Source: Povalibacter uvarum
GTDB taxonomy: Bacteria; Pseudomonadota; Gammaproteobacteria; Steroidobacterales; Steroidobacteraceae
Assembly (NCBI RefSeq): GCF_014202975.1
Contig: NZ_JACHHZ010000002.1
Span: 1,059,018 to 1,123,017 of the forward strand
Length of the DNA: 64,000 nt
Reading direction: 5' to 3'
Under the pieces are notes generated by a model, which saw only the letters and a program-made list of their open reading frames with translations, did no database searches and had not been told where the DNA came from. The translations under genes were made by a program, and so were the position numbers. This document shows, one piece after another, positions 7,968 to 14,916 of the stretch; position 1 is the stretch's first letter, and the number at the start of each line of letters is the position of its first letter.

Positions 7968-9089
7968 TCAGGCCAACGCCTGATCCAGATCGCCGATGAG
8001 ATCGTCGGCGTGCTCGAGTCCGATCGACAGTCGCAGCAGGCTCTCGGGCGTCACGCTGTGCGGTCCTTCGATCGATGCCCGGTGCTCGACGAGCGATTCG
8101 ACGCCGCCGAGACTCGTCGCACGGGTGAAGTACTTCATGCGCGCCGCGATCGCAAAGGCTTCCGCGCGACCGCCGCGAACACAGAACGACAGCATCGCAC
8201 CGAACCCGCCTTTCATCTGCTTGCGTGCGAGCGTATGGCCGGGATGCGAATCGAGCCCGGGATAGAAGGCACGTTCCACGTTCGGATGCCGGCTTAGGAA
8301 CTCAGCGATGCGTGCTGCCGACTCCGATTGTGTGCGAACGCGACAGCTCAGTGTCGTGAGGCTGCGGCGGATGAGCCAGGCATCGAACGCGGACGGAACG
8401 CTGCCGGCTGTGCCCTGATAGTCACGTAGCTGCGCGGCTCGCTGACCGCCTTCGCGCGTGATGACCGCACCGCCCATGACGTCGCTGTGGCCGCCAAAAA
8501 ACTTCGTGCTCGAGTGCATGACGAGATCGGCGCCGAACTCGAACGGACGCTGCCACACCGGTGTCGCGAACGTGTTGTCGCAACAGACAATGGCGCCGCG
8601 TTCATGCGCCAGAGCGGTGATCGCCCCAATGTCGCTGATGTTCAGCATCGGATTCGAAGGCGTTTCCGCCCAGACGAGCCGGGTCTGCGCTGTCAGCGCG
8701 GCGCGCACGGCATCGATCGAGGTCATGTTCGCGAACGTGTACCGGACGCCCATTGGACCGAGGATGTCGCGCAGTTGTTTGGCTGTCCCGTGATAGGACT
8801 CGACAGGCGCAACGACGTGATCGCCCGGGCGCAGGAGGCTGAAGACCGCGAGCGACGCAGCCGAGCCCGATGAATACGCCGTTGCATCCACGCCGCCCTC
8901 GAGTGCCGCGATGCATTGCTCCAATGCCTTGCGGGTCGGATTGTCCGCACGGGTGTACGAGTAGCCGCGCGAGAACTCGCCGTCGGCGTCGCGTTCGTAT
9001 GTCGTGCTCAGGTGAATCGCCGGAGCGACGTCGCCGGCATCAGGCTCGACTTCGCGCCCGATCCGGATCGAGAGAGTTTCCAGTTTCAT
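7968..9089 (-). CDS. PLP-dependent trans-sulfuration enzyme (cystathionine gamma-synthase-like)
   Basis: A 373-residue Cys/Met-metabolism PLP enzyme, near the usual 380-400. The Schiff-base lysine is Lys196 in MHSSTKFFGGHSD. The PLP ring aspartate is in CCDNTFATPVWQ, the phosphate-binding tyrosine segment is YSYTRADNPTR, and SSGSAAS is the phosphate loop. Family members make cystathionine from activated homoserine or cleave cystathionine or methionine; sequence alone does not decide among metB, metC and megL types. I chose ATG 9089 (MKLETLSIRIG) over an upstream in-frame start that adds 13 atypical residues. It lies downstream of, and on the same strand as, the GTPase/Roadblock operon but is separated by about 80 bases. 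Confidence 0.85.
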   Translation of the reverse strand: MKLETLSIRIGREVEPDAGDVAPAIHLSTTYERDADGEFSRGYSYTRADNPTRKALEQCIAALEGGVDATAYSSGSAASLAVFSLLRPGDHVVAPVESYHGTAKQLRDILGPMGVRYTFANMTSIDAVRAALTAQTRLVWAETPSNPMLNISDIGAITALAHERGAIVCCDNTFATPVWQRPFEFGADLVMHSSTKFFGGHSDVMGGAVITREGGQRAAQLRDYQGTAGSVPSAFDAWLIRRSLTTLSCRVRTQSESAARIAEFLSRHPNVERAFYPGLDSHPGHTLARKQMKGGFGAMLSFCVRGGRAEAFAIAARMKYFTRATSLGGVESLVEHRASIEGPHSVTPESLLRLSIGLEHADDLIGDLDQALA

Positions 9090-9168
9090 GTCGAAGCACC
9101 CCAGCGCGGACCAGCGAAGACGCTTCACTATAGCAGCGCGGGCCGCCTGATCTTCTGAAGGGGGATCT

Positions 9169-10704
9169 TCAGTCGGGGCGGGTCAGCGTGACGATCCGCT
9201 GCATGACCGGCCATTCCGGACGGTCGCGACCAATGACCGCATTGCGCGCCAGCAGCGCCAGCGCCGGGAGCAGATCGGAGCGGCGTCGTTGCAGATCCCG
9301 ACGGATCGGATCGAGCTGAGCAATCAACGCATCCGCTGCATCGCCCGCTTTCCACTGGCGCGGACCGCCCATGCGATCGGGTTCGGGAACGATTCCGACA
9401 TAGCTGCCGGTGCTGTCCGTCGTCGCGATGCAATCGAGCGACAGCGGCAGCTCGCAAGGTGCCGAAGAAAGGCTCTCGGCCATTGCAAGGAACGACCTGG
9501 TGGCGGTCACCAGCGTGGACGCCAGTGTCTCGCCATCCTTCTCCATCGCTTCATTGATCTGCTCACGCAGCGTCCTGCGAAGTTTCACGATCTGCCAGAG
9601 ACGGAAGCGGTCATTGTCGCGTGCGAGCGTGATGCAGCGATCCGTCGACAAGGTGCCGTTGCAGGCCGTGTGTGTCCGGGCCCAATTCACGAGCGCGGTG
9701 CGGCCGGCTTCGAGCGAATCGAACGTACCGCTTTCATGGGAATGGAATCGCCATTGACGGGGCGTGACGCCGGCCCAGTCGCCGTTGTCCGCACGCTGAA
9801 TCCGAGGCGGTTCGGCCGAGACTTCGTGCAGCATCATCCGACCATCAACAGGAGGCCACACCAGACCGCTGGCAACTGTGGCGTCGGGTGGCGCGGGCAC
9901 GGGGTTGGGACTCGACCCCGACGCCAGCGCGATCACTGGCGCTTCCGCCTGCATCGCCTCACGCAATGCGATCGAGGCGATCGATTCCTCGGCGAGAGCA
10001 TGAATGGCGGTTTGCCCGAGACTCTCGGCGATGGCCCGATCGAGCTCGGCATCGTTATCGCTGCGCATCTGCGCGAGCAATTCCAGACCACTGTCGGCGC
10101 TGGGCCGCATGGTCGGCAGCTCGTCCGTCCGGATGAGCTCGCGGATGCGATCGAGCGCGAGTCGAACAGCGAACACGAACGTTTCCCGGATGCCCGTGCC
10201 CTCGGTCGCCACGGACTCGAGGATGGCGACACGCAAGCCGAGACCATCGAGCATCTCCCGCAGGCGGTCGAGAGGCACGGCATCTTGCAGGTCGCGCTTG
10301 TTCGCCTGCATGACGATGCCGACCGGCGGACCGGTACGCTGTCGCAGCAGAGCCTGCAGTTGATCGAGGTACGTCGTATCCGCCGCGACGCCGTCGGGCG
10401 TACTGTCGCCGACGAAAACTACGACGTCGGCGCTCTCGAGCAGCAGGCGCCGGCGGGGAGCCAGCGTTGCCTGCCCGGGCACCGTGACGATCTGGCAACG
10501 AATGCGGCGGCCTTCGAACAGGCCGCCGGTGTAGTCGAGCCAGTCGAAATACAGCGTGCGGCCCTGGACGTCGGCCGGTGTGTAGACACCCGCACCCAGT
10601 CCACGGCCGAGCGTGCCCACACTCGTCGTCTTGCCGGCCATCGGGGCGCCGTCGTAGACGATGCGAATGACGATGCTGTCGTCCCGGGGATCGATGACCG
10701 CCAT
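9169..10704 (-). CDS. MglA-like small GTPase with long C-terminal extension
   Basis: A 511-residue protein. The first 190 residues are a Ras-like GTPase of the bacterial MglA/Arf type: P-loop GAPMAGKTT (G1), VTVPGQ (G3, PGQ instead of DxxG), NKRD (G4) and SVATEGTGI (G5). Residues 200-511 have no domain I recognise; a repeated WRFHSHE/WARTHT segment and a late helical stretch (DPIRRDLQRRRSDLLPALAL) are visible. It is the last gene of a five-gene minus-strand operon that also encodes two Roadblock proteins, a second GTPase and a winged-helix-like protein. Roadblock proteins usually act as GAPs or scaffolds for such GTPases, so a switch controlling polarity, motility or a surface structure is plausible but unproven. 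Confidence 0.82.
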   Translation of the reverse strand: MAVIDPRDDSIVIRIVYDGAPMAGKTTSVGTLGRGLGAGVYTPADVQGRTLYFDWLDYTGGLFEGRRIRCQIVTVPGQATLAPRRRLLLESADVVVFVGDSTPDGVAADTTYLDQLQALLRQRTGPPVGIVMQANKRDLQDAVPLDRLREMLDGLGLRVAILESVATEGTGIRETFVFAVRLALDRIRELIRTDELPTMRPSADSGLELLAQMRSDNDAELDRAIAESLGQTAIHALAEESIASIALREAMQAEAPVIALASGSSPNPVPAPPDATVASGLVWPPVDGRMMLHEVSAEPPRIQRADNGDWAGVTPRQWRFHSHESGTFDSLEAGRTALVNWARTHTACNGTLSTDRCITLARDNDRFRLWQIVKLRRTLREQINEAMEKDGETLASTLVTATRSFLAMAESLSSAPCELPLSLDCIATTDSTGSYVGIVPEPDRMGGPRQWKAGDAADALIAQLDPIRRDLQRRRSDLLPALALLARNAVIGRDRPEWPVMQRIVTLTRPD

Positions 10705-10779
10705 CGAGCCGCTACCTCAGGGATGGAAAAGCCGCGGGTGCAAGCCGGATCGACGATCCGGCTCGCTGCCTGCAAGGCA

Positions 10780-11139
10780 TCAGAACGCGAGCGAAGCTTC
10801 GGCTTCCTGGCACGCACGGCGCGACAGGGCCAGGTTCGCCTTCGTCTTGTCGAGCACGAAGTACAGGAAGATGCCCGCCTTGGCCTGCAGCGGGCGAATG
10901 ATGTGGTACTGCTTGCCGAGCGTGATCAGGATGTCTTCGATCGCATCGGCGAGGCCGAGGCTCTTCATCACCTTGAGCTTCGACCGGACCACCTCGGTGT
11001 TACCCGCGGCGGCGAGTTCGAGATCGAGGCCGGTGCCGGCGCTGCCGAGCATCATGCCGCTGTTGGAGTCGACCAGTGCCGCGCACATCGCGCCGTCGAC
11101 TTTCAGAAGATCTTTCAGGGAATCGCTAACCGTAGCCAT
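10780..11139 (-). CDS. Roadblock/LC7-domain protein (second copy)
   Basis: A 119-residue protein occupied by a single Roadblock/LC7 fold: a first helix (VSDSLKDLLK), then strand GAMCAALVDSNSGMMLGSAG, a central helix and the strand pair YHIIRPLQAKAGIFLYFVLD. Members such as MglB dimerise and regulate a partner Ras-like GTPase. I used ATG 11139 because AGGAG sits eight bases upstream; the longer frame adds 19 residues without a better site. It lies between the other Roadblock gene and the large GTPase, the arrangement expected for a GTPase with its regulator. Confidence 0.85.
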   Translation of the reverse strand: MATVSDSLKDLLKVDGAMCAALVDSNSGMMLGSAGTGLDLELAAAGNTEVVRSKLKVMKSLGLADAIEDILITLGKQYHIIRPLQAKAGIFLYFVLDKTKANLALSRRACQEAEASLAF

Positions 11140-11218
11140 TTGTGAACTCCTCTTTGGAAATGGATGCACTTCGAAAATCACGGCCGCGGCGCCCACAGTG
11201 CAAGGGCGGCGGCGCGAA

Positions 11219-11623
11219 CTATTGACCGAGCGTCTTCTCGAGCTGCTTGCACAGGTTGCGGCTCGCCCAGATGAGCTTGCCGAGCAGCTCGCGATTCGAT
11301 GCGATCACCGCGAGCGATGTGCGCGGCAGAGTGTCGTCGAGATCCAGGACGATGGCGCTGCCCGTGTCCGTTTCGACGATGAGGCTGCGATTGCGGCCGA
11401 GACCGGCCTCGCGGGTCAGTGCCTGCGCAAGCGCTTGCATCGAGCTGCTCATGGCGGCGACGCGAGCCGTGACCGGGCCCTTCGCGGGATAGGCGGCGAT
11501 CTCGAAGCCGTCGCCCGATGTGAGCACAGTCAGAGCAACGTCCGAGTTGCCGAGCGCGAATGCTTCGAGGTGTCGTTGAGCTGCTTCGACGGCCGCCGGT
11601 TTGAAGGGACTAGGCGTGGCCAT
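11219..11623 (-). CDS. Roadblock/LC7-domain protein (first copy)
   Basis: A 134-residue Roadblock-type protein: helix AAQRHLEAFALG, strand DVALTVLTSGDGFEIAAYPA, helix ARVAAMSSSMQALAQALTREAG, and the strand pair RSLIVETDTGSAIVLDLD. The phrase TSGDGFEIAAYP followed by a helix of small residues is characteristic of Roadblock proteins found with CvnD-type GTPases. It overlaps the upstream GTPase gene by 14 bases, so the two are co-translated. It differs enough from the Roadblock protein encoded at 10780-11139 that the two probably form a heterodimer or serve the two different GTPases. Confidence 0.82.
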   Translation of the reverse strand: MATPSPFKPAAVEAAQRHLEAFALGNSDVALTVLTSGDGFEIAAYPAKGPVTARVAAMSSSMQALAQALTREAGLGRNRSLIVETDTGSAIVLDLDDTLPRTSLAVIASNRELLGKLIWASRNLCKQLEKTLGQ

Positions 11624-12173
11624 GTTCGGGCTCCGGCATTCTCGCTTCGAGAATGGCCATGACGGTTGCGATGAGCAGTTGAGTGTCTTCGTGCTTGCGG
11701 ACGTCCACGCTGAAGATCGGCACGACGATGCCGTGAGTCGCTAGCCGTTCCCTGAACGGGGCGAGAGCATCGTCAGCCGCATCATGCAACCGGCCGATGC
11801 CGACCACGAAAGGCTGCCCGGGCGAAATGCCGCGGAAGGTGCGGGTGTAGTGTTCGAGATCGTTCAGCGCGTTCGGGCTGTTCGCATCGATGAGCAGAAT
11901 CACGCCCATCGCGCCGCGGCCGAGAATCTCCCACATGAACGCGAAACGTTCCTGGCCCGGTGTGCCGTACAGCCGCACGACCGTGCCGTCGCTCAATGCG
12001 AGCTGGCCGAAATCGAGCGCGACGGTCGTCGACGCCTTCGCGAACGCCTGCTGGTCGTTGTTGGCGACTTCCGTGGAAACTGGCGGCGTATCGCTGATCG
12101 CGGTAATCGCCGTTGTCTTGCCCGCGCCCATCGGGCCGGTGAAGACGATCTTGAGTTCGCCGGCCGCGTTCAT
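11610..12173 (-). CDS. CvnD-like small GTPase with altered G4 motif
   Basis: A 187-residue Ras-like GTPase. The P-loop is FTGPMGAGKTTAI and G3 is YGTPGQERFAFMWE. The segment after the P-loop (ISDTPPVSTEV) matches the style of actinobacterial conservon CvnD GTPases. The base-specificity motif NKxD is not seen: the expected place reads FVVGIGRLHDAADD. Guanine selectivity may be reduced or use another contact. The start is ATG 12173; the longer frame adds 45 residues copied from the end of the upstream gene in another frame. It overlaps both neighbours (ATGA with the winged-helix-like gene, 14 bases with the Roadblock gene). Confidence 0.83.
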   Translation of the reverse strand: MNAAGELKIVFTGPMGAGKTTAITAISDTPPVSTEVANNDQQAFAKASTTVALDFGQLALSDGTVVRLYGTPGQERFAFMWEILGRGAMGVILLIDANSPNALNDLEHYTRTFRGISPGQPFVVGIGRLHDAADDALAPFRERLATHGIVVPIFSVDVRKHEDTQLLIATVMAILEARMPEPEHGHA

Positions 12174-13210
12174 CTCCCGCTCCGGCGCTGCAAGTGACGG
12201 CGCAGATTGCGAAATAGTTGTCGGAAGCCGCTTTGCGGCTTGGCCGCCTGAAACTGCGTGCGTTGCGCCGTCGGCGCTGCAGCTTCGACGACTTCGATGA
12301 AGCCGCACGCAGACAAGGCGTTCAGCGTCCTGATAGCGTGCTCTCGCGCAACTCGCGCACGCTTCAGCAACATGCGCGGCGAAGAGGGCAGGGCATCGAG
12401 CGCCGCGATGACGCGCAGCTGGCTCGTCGTCGTGAGATCGTCGCCGATGCGCAGCTGACCGAGGTCAGGCCAATAGCGAAGCCGATACGTCGTCGATTCA
12501 TTGAGCCACGGTGCGTACGAATTGCTGGCGTGATACGCGCAGTGCCACAGCAGTTCGTCGCCGGGACCGTTCAGCAACCCGGCACGCGGAGTCGCGATCC
12601 TCTCCATCACGAGCGGAGAACCTGAGAGCTGTCCCAGTCGCAACGCGGCTTGAGTTGCGGCGCTGCATTGGTAGCGGGCGCCGTCGCCACGAACCCAGAG
12701 CACGGGCCCGTGTGAATCCTCGACACTTAGCCAGATACCGGGATTCCGCGCCGCACGCACGGTGCGCACTGCGTCCACGAAAGACCAGGTGTTCTGATTC
12801 GTCGCGATGGCCGCGGGAGAGGCAGTCGGCGCTTTCTCGACACGAACGCCGTCAAGGTGTTCGTCGAGTTGCTCGAGCAGGCTCATGACCTGCGTCGCCG
12901 GAAAGGGATACACGAGTGTGTGTTCGTCCGCCGCTTGCGCGGCTCGCTGCGTGCTCAGTACGACGATGAGCTTTCCCTGGCTGCGCAGTGCATTGACACG
13001 ATCCGATGCTTCGGCCTGGTGTACTACGACGACGTCAGCGTCCGCCGGCGGCGACAGTGTCCAGTCCGATCGCGTCGTGCCCCGGAAGACCCACAGCATC
13101 GAATCGAACAGTTGCAACGCGTGCTCGACCAGATCTTCATTGTCGCGCGCAGGTTTGAGCAGCGCGATGTTGCGCGATGTTCGGGCTTGCGAAGCAGCGG
13201 GAGCGGTCAT
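12170..13210 (-). CDS. Unknown protein with winged-helix-like C-terminus, head of GTPase/Roadblock operon
   Basis: A 346-residue protein I do not recognise. Residues 13-125 alternate strands and helices (VVVVHQAEASDRVNALRS, LIVVLSTQRAAQAADEHT), like a degenerate receiver fold. Residues 260-325 (LRIGDDLTTTSQLRVIAALD, then SPRMLLKRARVAREHAIRTL, then SACGFIEVVE) have the helix-helix-helix-strand order of a winged helix. Conservons carry a winged-helix CvnC (DUF742) beside Roadblock and GTPase genes, so the context fits. No sensor kinase is adjacent. It is the first gene of the operon and its stop overlaps the GTPase start by four bases. ATG 13210 was chosen over a cysteine-rich 23-residue extension. 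Confidence 0.6.
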   Translation of the reverse strand: MTAPAASQARTSRNIALLKPARDNEDLVEHALQLFDSMLWVFRGTTRSDWTLSPPADADVVVVHQAEASDRVNALRSQGKLIVVLSTQRAAQAADEHTLVYPFPATQVMSLLEQLDEHLDGVRVEKAPTASPAAIATNQNTWSFVDAVRTVRAARNPGIWLSVEDSHGPVLWVRGDGARYQCSAATQAALRLGQLSGSPLVMERIATPRAGLLNGPGDELLWHCAYHASNSYAPWLNESTTYRLRYWPDLGQLRIGDDLTTTSQLRVIAALDALPSSPRMLLKRARVAREHAIRTLNALSACGFIEVVEAAAPTAQRTQFQAAKPQSGFRQLFRNLRRHLQRRSGR

Positions 13211-13467
13211 GAGCGCGTGCGCTAACGGCGCGACGCGGCAATAGCCGCAGCAATGGCACGCGCAGACCGCGCGGCCCAATGAAAGGTGGACATAGGCTCC
13301 TCGACAGAACTAGCAACGTGAGCGCTCGTTCCATCGAGAATTCACATTCGACGATGCGCACGATACTCAGTCGAAGCGCCCACTGAATGTGAACCGATTC
13401 GCGCTGTCGGTGAAATATTCATTGAGCAGTGAGGGAATGCGTCACGAATCGCAAACCCGTTGTCGAT

Positions 13468-13485
13468 GCAATACATATGTAATGC
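13468..13485. promoter_or_regulatory. 18-bp near-palindrome, candidate operator
   Basis: GCAATACATATGTAATGC is symmetric except for one A/A pair in each arm, with the perfect 10-bp core TACATATGTA. It is AT-rich in GC-rich surroundings and lies about 260 bp upstream of the GTPase/Roadblock operon. The regulator is unknown. Confidence 0.4.
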
Positions 13486-13592
13486 GATCGCTACGAGTGG
13501 CAGTTCGTACAGTTCGCGATCCAAATCAATGCGTGCTCCACGAACGTGCAGCGCGACGAATGTGACAGGGACTGTGACTCGCATCTTGTTGT

Positions 13593-13614
13593 CCGCGCAC
13601 CGGGCGGTGCGCGG
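13593..13614. other. Strong GC-rich stem-loop
   Basis: CCGCGCACC (13593-13601) pairs perfectly with GGTGCGCGG (13606-13614) around a 4-base GGGC loop. No T-run follows on either strand, so it is not a standard intrinsic terminator. It lies in unassigned intergenic DNA. Confidence 0.6.
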
Positions 13615-13844
13615 GCTGCACCGATGGACGGGGCTGAGCGACGAGCTGCGAGCGACGAGCCAGAGGTGCCCTCCGACTCCGACTCACCGCCCACAGCTGA
13701 CAACCCCGGGTCGAGATCCATGGCAATCATTGCCAGCATCTGCTTGGCCGCTCGTCCAGTCCACTCCGCCGGGCAGGCCACACGCCACGGTGCGGCAGGC
13801 GTGGCAATATGGGGGCGACAGAGAACAACGCGCGAGCCAGCAAT

Positions 13845-13916
13845 GAGCTGCGAGCGACGAGCGATGAGCGCGAAAGCACCTTTCGACTCTGGCTCACCGC
13901 TCGCCGCTCGCAGCTC
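13845..13916. repeat. Inverted repeat of GAGCTGCGAGC words
   Basis: Left arm 13845-13869 and right arm 13892-13916 are reverse complements at 23 of 25 positions; both mismatches are A/G changes that would allow G-U pairing in one RNA orientation. The loop-proximal part of the right arm begins CTCTGGCT (13888-13895), the shared boundary of this family. It ends about 35 bases before the hydrolase start. Confidence 0.88.
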
Positions 13917-13953
13917 GCAGCTCGCAGCCGCTCGCGAAGAAGGGGGTTAGTAC

Positions 13954-14880
13954 ATGGGCATCTTTGGGATCGTCGTGCTCATCCTTGTCGGTGGCATCCT
14001 GCTCGCTGTCGCGTTCATCTATCTGGCGCCGCAGCGGGTAGCCCGATTCATGATCGAGGGCGGGCGCAAACGGGCCGGCCTGGCCCGCAAGCAGATCGAC
14101 CTGCCCAACGGACTGCGCTATGTGTACCTGGAAGGGGGAACAGGAGAGCCTTTGTTGCTCCTTCATGGCTTCGGCGCCAACAAAGACAACTTCGCACTCG
14201 TCGCCGGCGAACTGGCGAAGCGCTATCGGCTCATCATTCCCGACCACATCGGTTTCGGCGAATCGTCCCACCCGCAGGACGCCGACTACGCGCCGCCAGC
14301 GCAAGTGGAGCGACTTCATGCGCTGATGCAAGCGCTGGGCATCGCTCGCATGCATATCGGTGGCAGCTCCATGGGTGGCCAGATTGCGATGAGCTATGCA
14401 GCGGCTCATCCGGACCAGGTCGCGAGTCTCTGGCTGCTGGATCCCGCTGGCGTATGGTCCGCGACGCCGAGCGAGCTGCTCATCGTCAAGCGCGAGACGG
14501 GCCGCAACCTCCTGATGGCAAGCAATCCCGAGGAGTTCGCGGCGGTCATCAAGTTCGTGACAGCGAAGCCGCCATTCATCCCGGGCCCCGTGATGAAGGT
14601 GCTGGCGCAGGAGCGGATCGCGAACTACGCCCTCGAAGGGCGCATCGGCGATCAATTGCTCGCGGATTCCGTCGAGGCACGCGTCGCCGGCATGCAGACG
14701 CCGGCACTCATCGTATGGGGCGACCAGGATCGCGCCATTCATGTGGACTCAGCTCAAGTCCTGCACCGGCTGCTGCCGAAGTCGCAGGTGATGATCATGG
14801 CAGGAGTCGGGCACCTGCCTCATTTCGAGCAACCTCAGCCTTGCGTTGCGGCGTATCTGCGCTTCCGCGACGGGGTCTGA
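13954..14880 (+). CDS. Membrane-anchored alpha/beta hydrolase
   Basis: A 308-residue alpha/beta-fold hydrolase with an N-terminal transmembrane segment (residues 3-25, IFGIVVLILVGGILLAVAFI). The oxyanion segment is LLLHGFGANKDNF, the nucleophile elbow GGSSMGG, the acid is in VWGDQDRAIH and the histidine in GVGHLPHFEQP. The order and spacing are those of lipase/esterase and meta-cleavage hydrolase relatives; the anchor and DHIGFGESSHPQDADYA resemble AB-hydrolase lipases of gammaproteobacteria. The substrate is unknown. The stop is 37 bases from the convergent RND transporter stop. The upstream leader carries the GAGCTGCGAGC inverted repeat. Confidence 0.85.
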   Translation: MGIFGIVVLILVGGILLAVAFIYLAPQRVARFMIEGGRKRAGLARKQIDLPNGLRYVYLEGGTGEPLLLLHGFGANKDNFALVAGELAKRYRLIIPDHIGFGESSHPQDADYAPPAQVERLHALMQALGIARMHIGGSSMGGQIAMSYAAAHPDQVASLWLLDPAGVWSATPSELLIVKRETGRNLLMASNPEEFAAVIKFVTAKPPFIPGPVMKVLAQERIANYALEGRIGDQLLADSVEARVAGMQTPALIVWGDQDRAIHVDSAQVLHRLLPKSQVMIMAGVGHLPHFEQPQPCVAAYLRFRDGV

Positions 14881-14916
14881 GGGAGAGAGAGATCGGTTCC
14901 GGCTCCGCACCCGATC

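Larger units (their letters stand above)
13211..13953. other. 740-bp intergenic region with palindrome, hairpin and word repeats
   Basis: I find no convincing gene here; the short open frames lack coherent composition. It holds the upstream region of the minus-strand GTPase/Roadblock operon and of the plus-strand hydrolase. Contents in order: an 18-bp near-palindrome with core TACATATGTA (13468-13485), a strong short hairpin (13593-13614), an isolated run of GAGCGACGAGCTGCGAGC words (13633-13664), and a paired inverted repeat of the same words (13845-13916). Confidence 0.7.

Noticed and set aside
9289-11145. 618-residue plus-strand open frame opposite the GTPase/Roadblock operon
   Set aside because: It is the complement of well-supported P-loop and Roadblock genes; no domain is seen in it.
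13342-13584. 80-residue minus-strand open frame (MRVTVPVTFVALHVRGARID)
   Set aside because: No recognisable motif, no ribosome-binding site, and it spans the palindrome at 13468-13485; non-coding is more likely.
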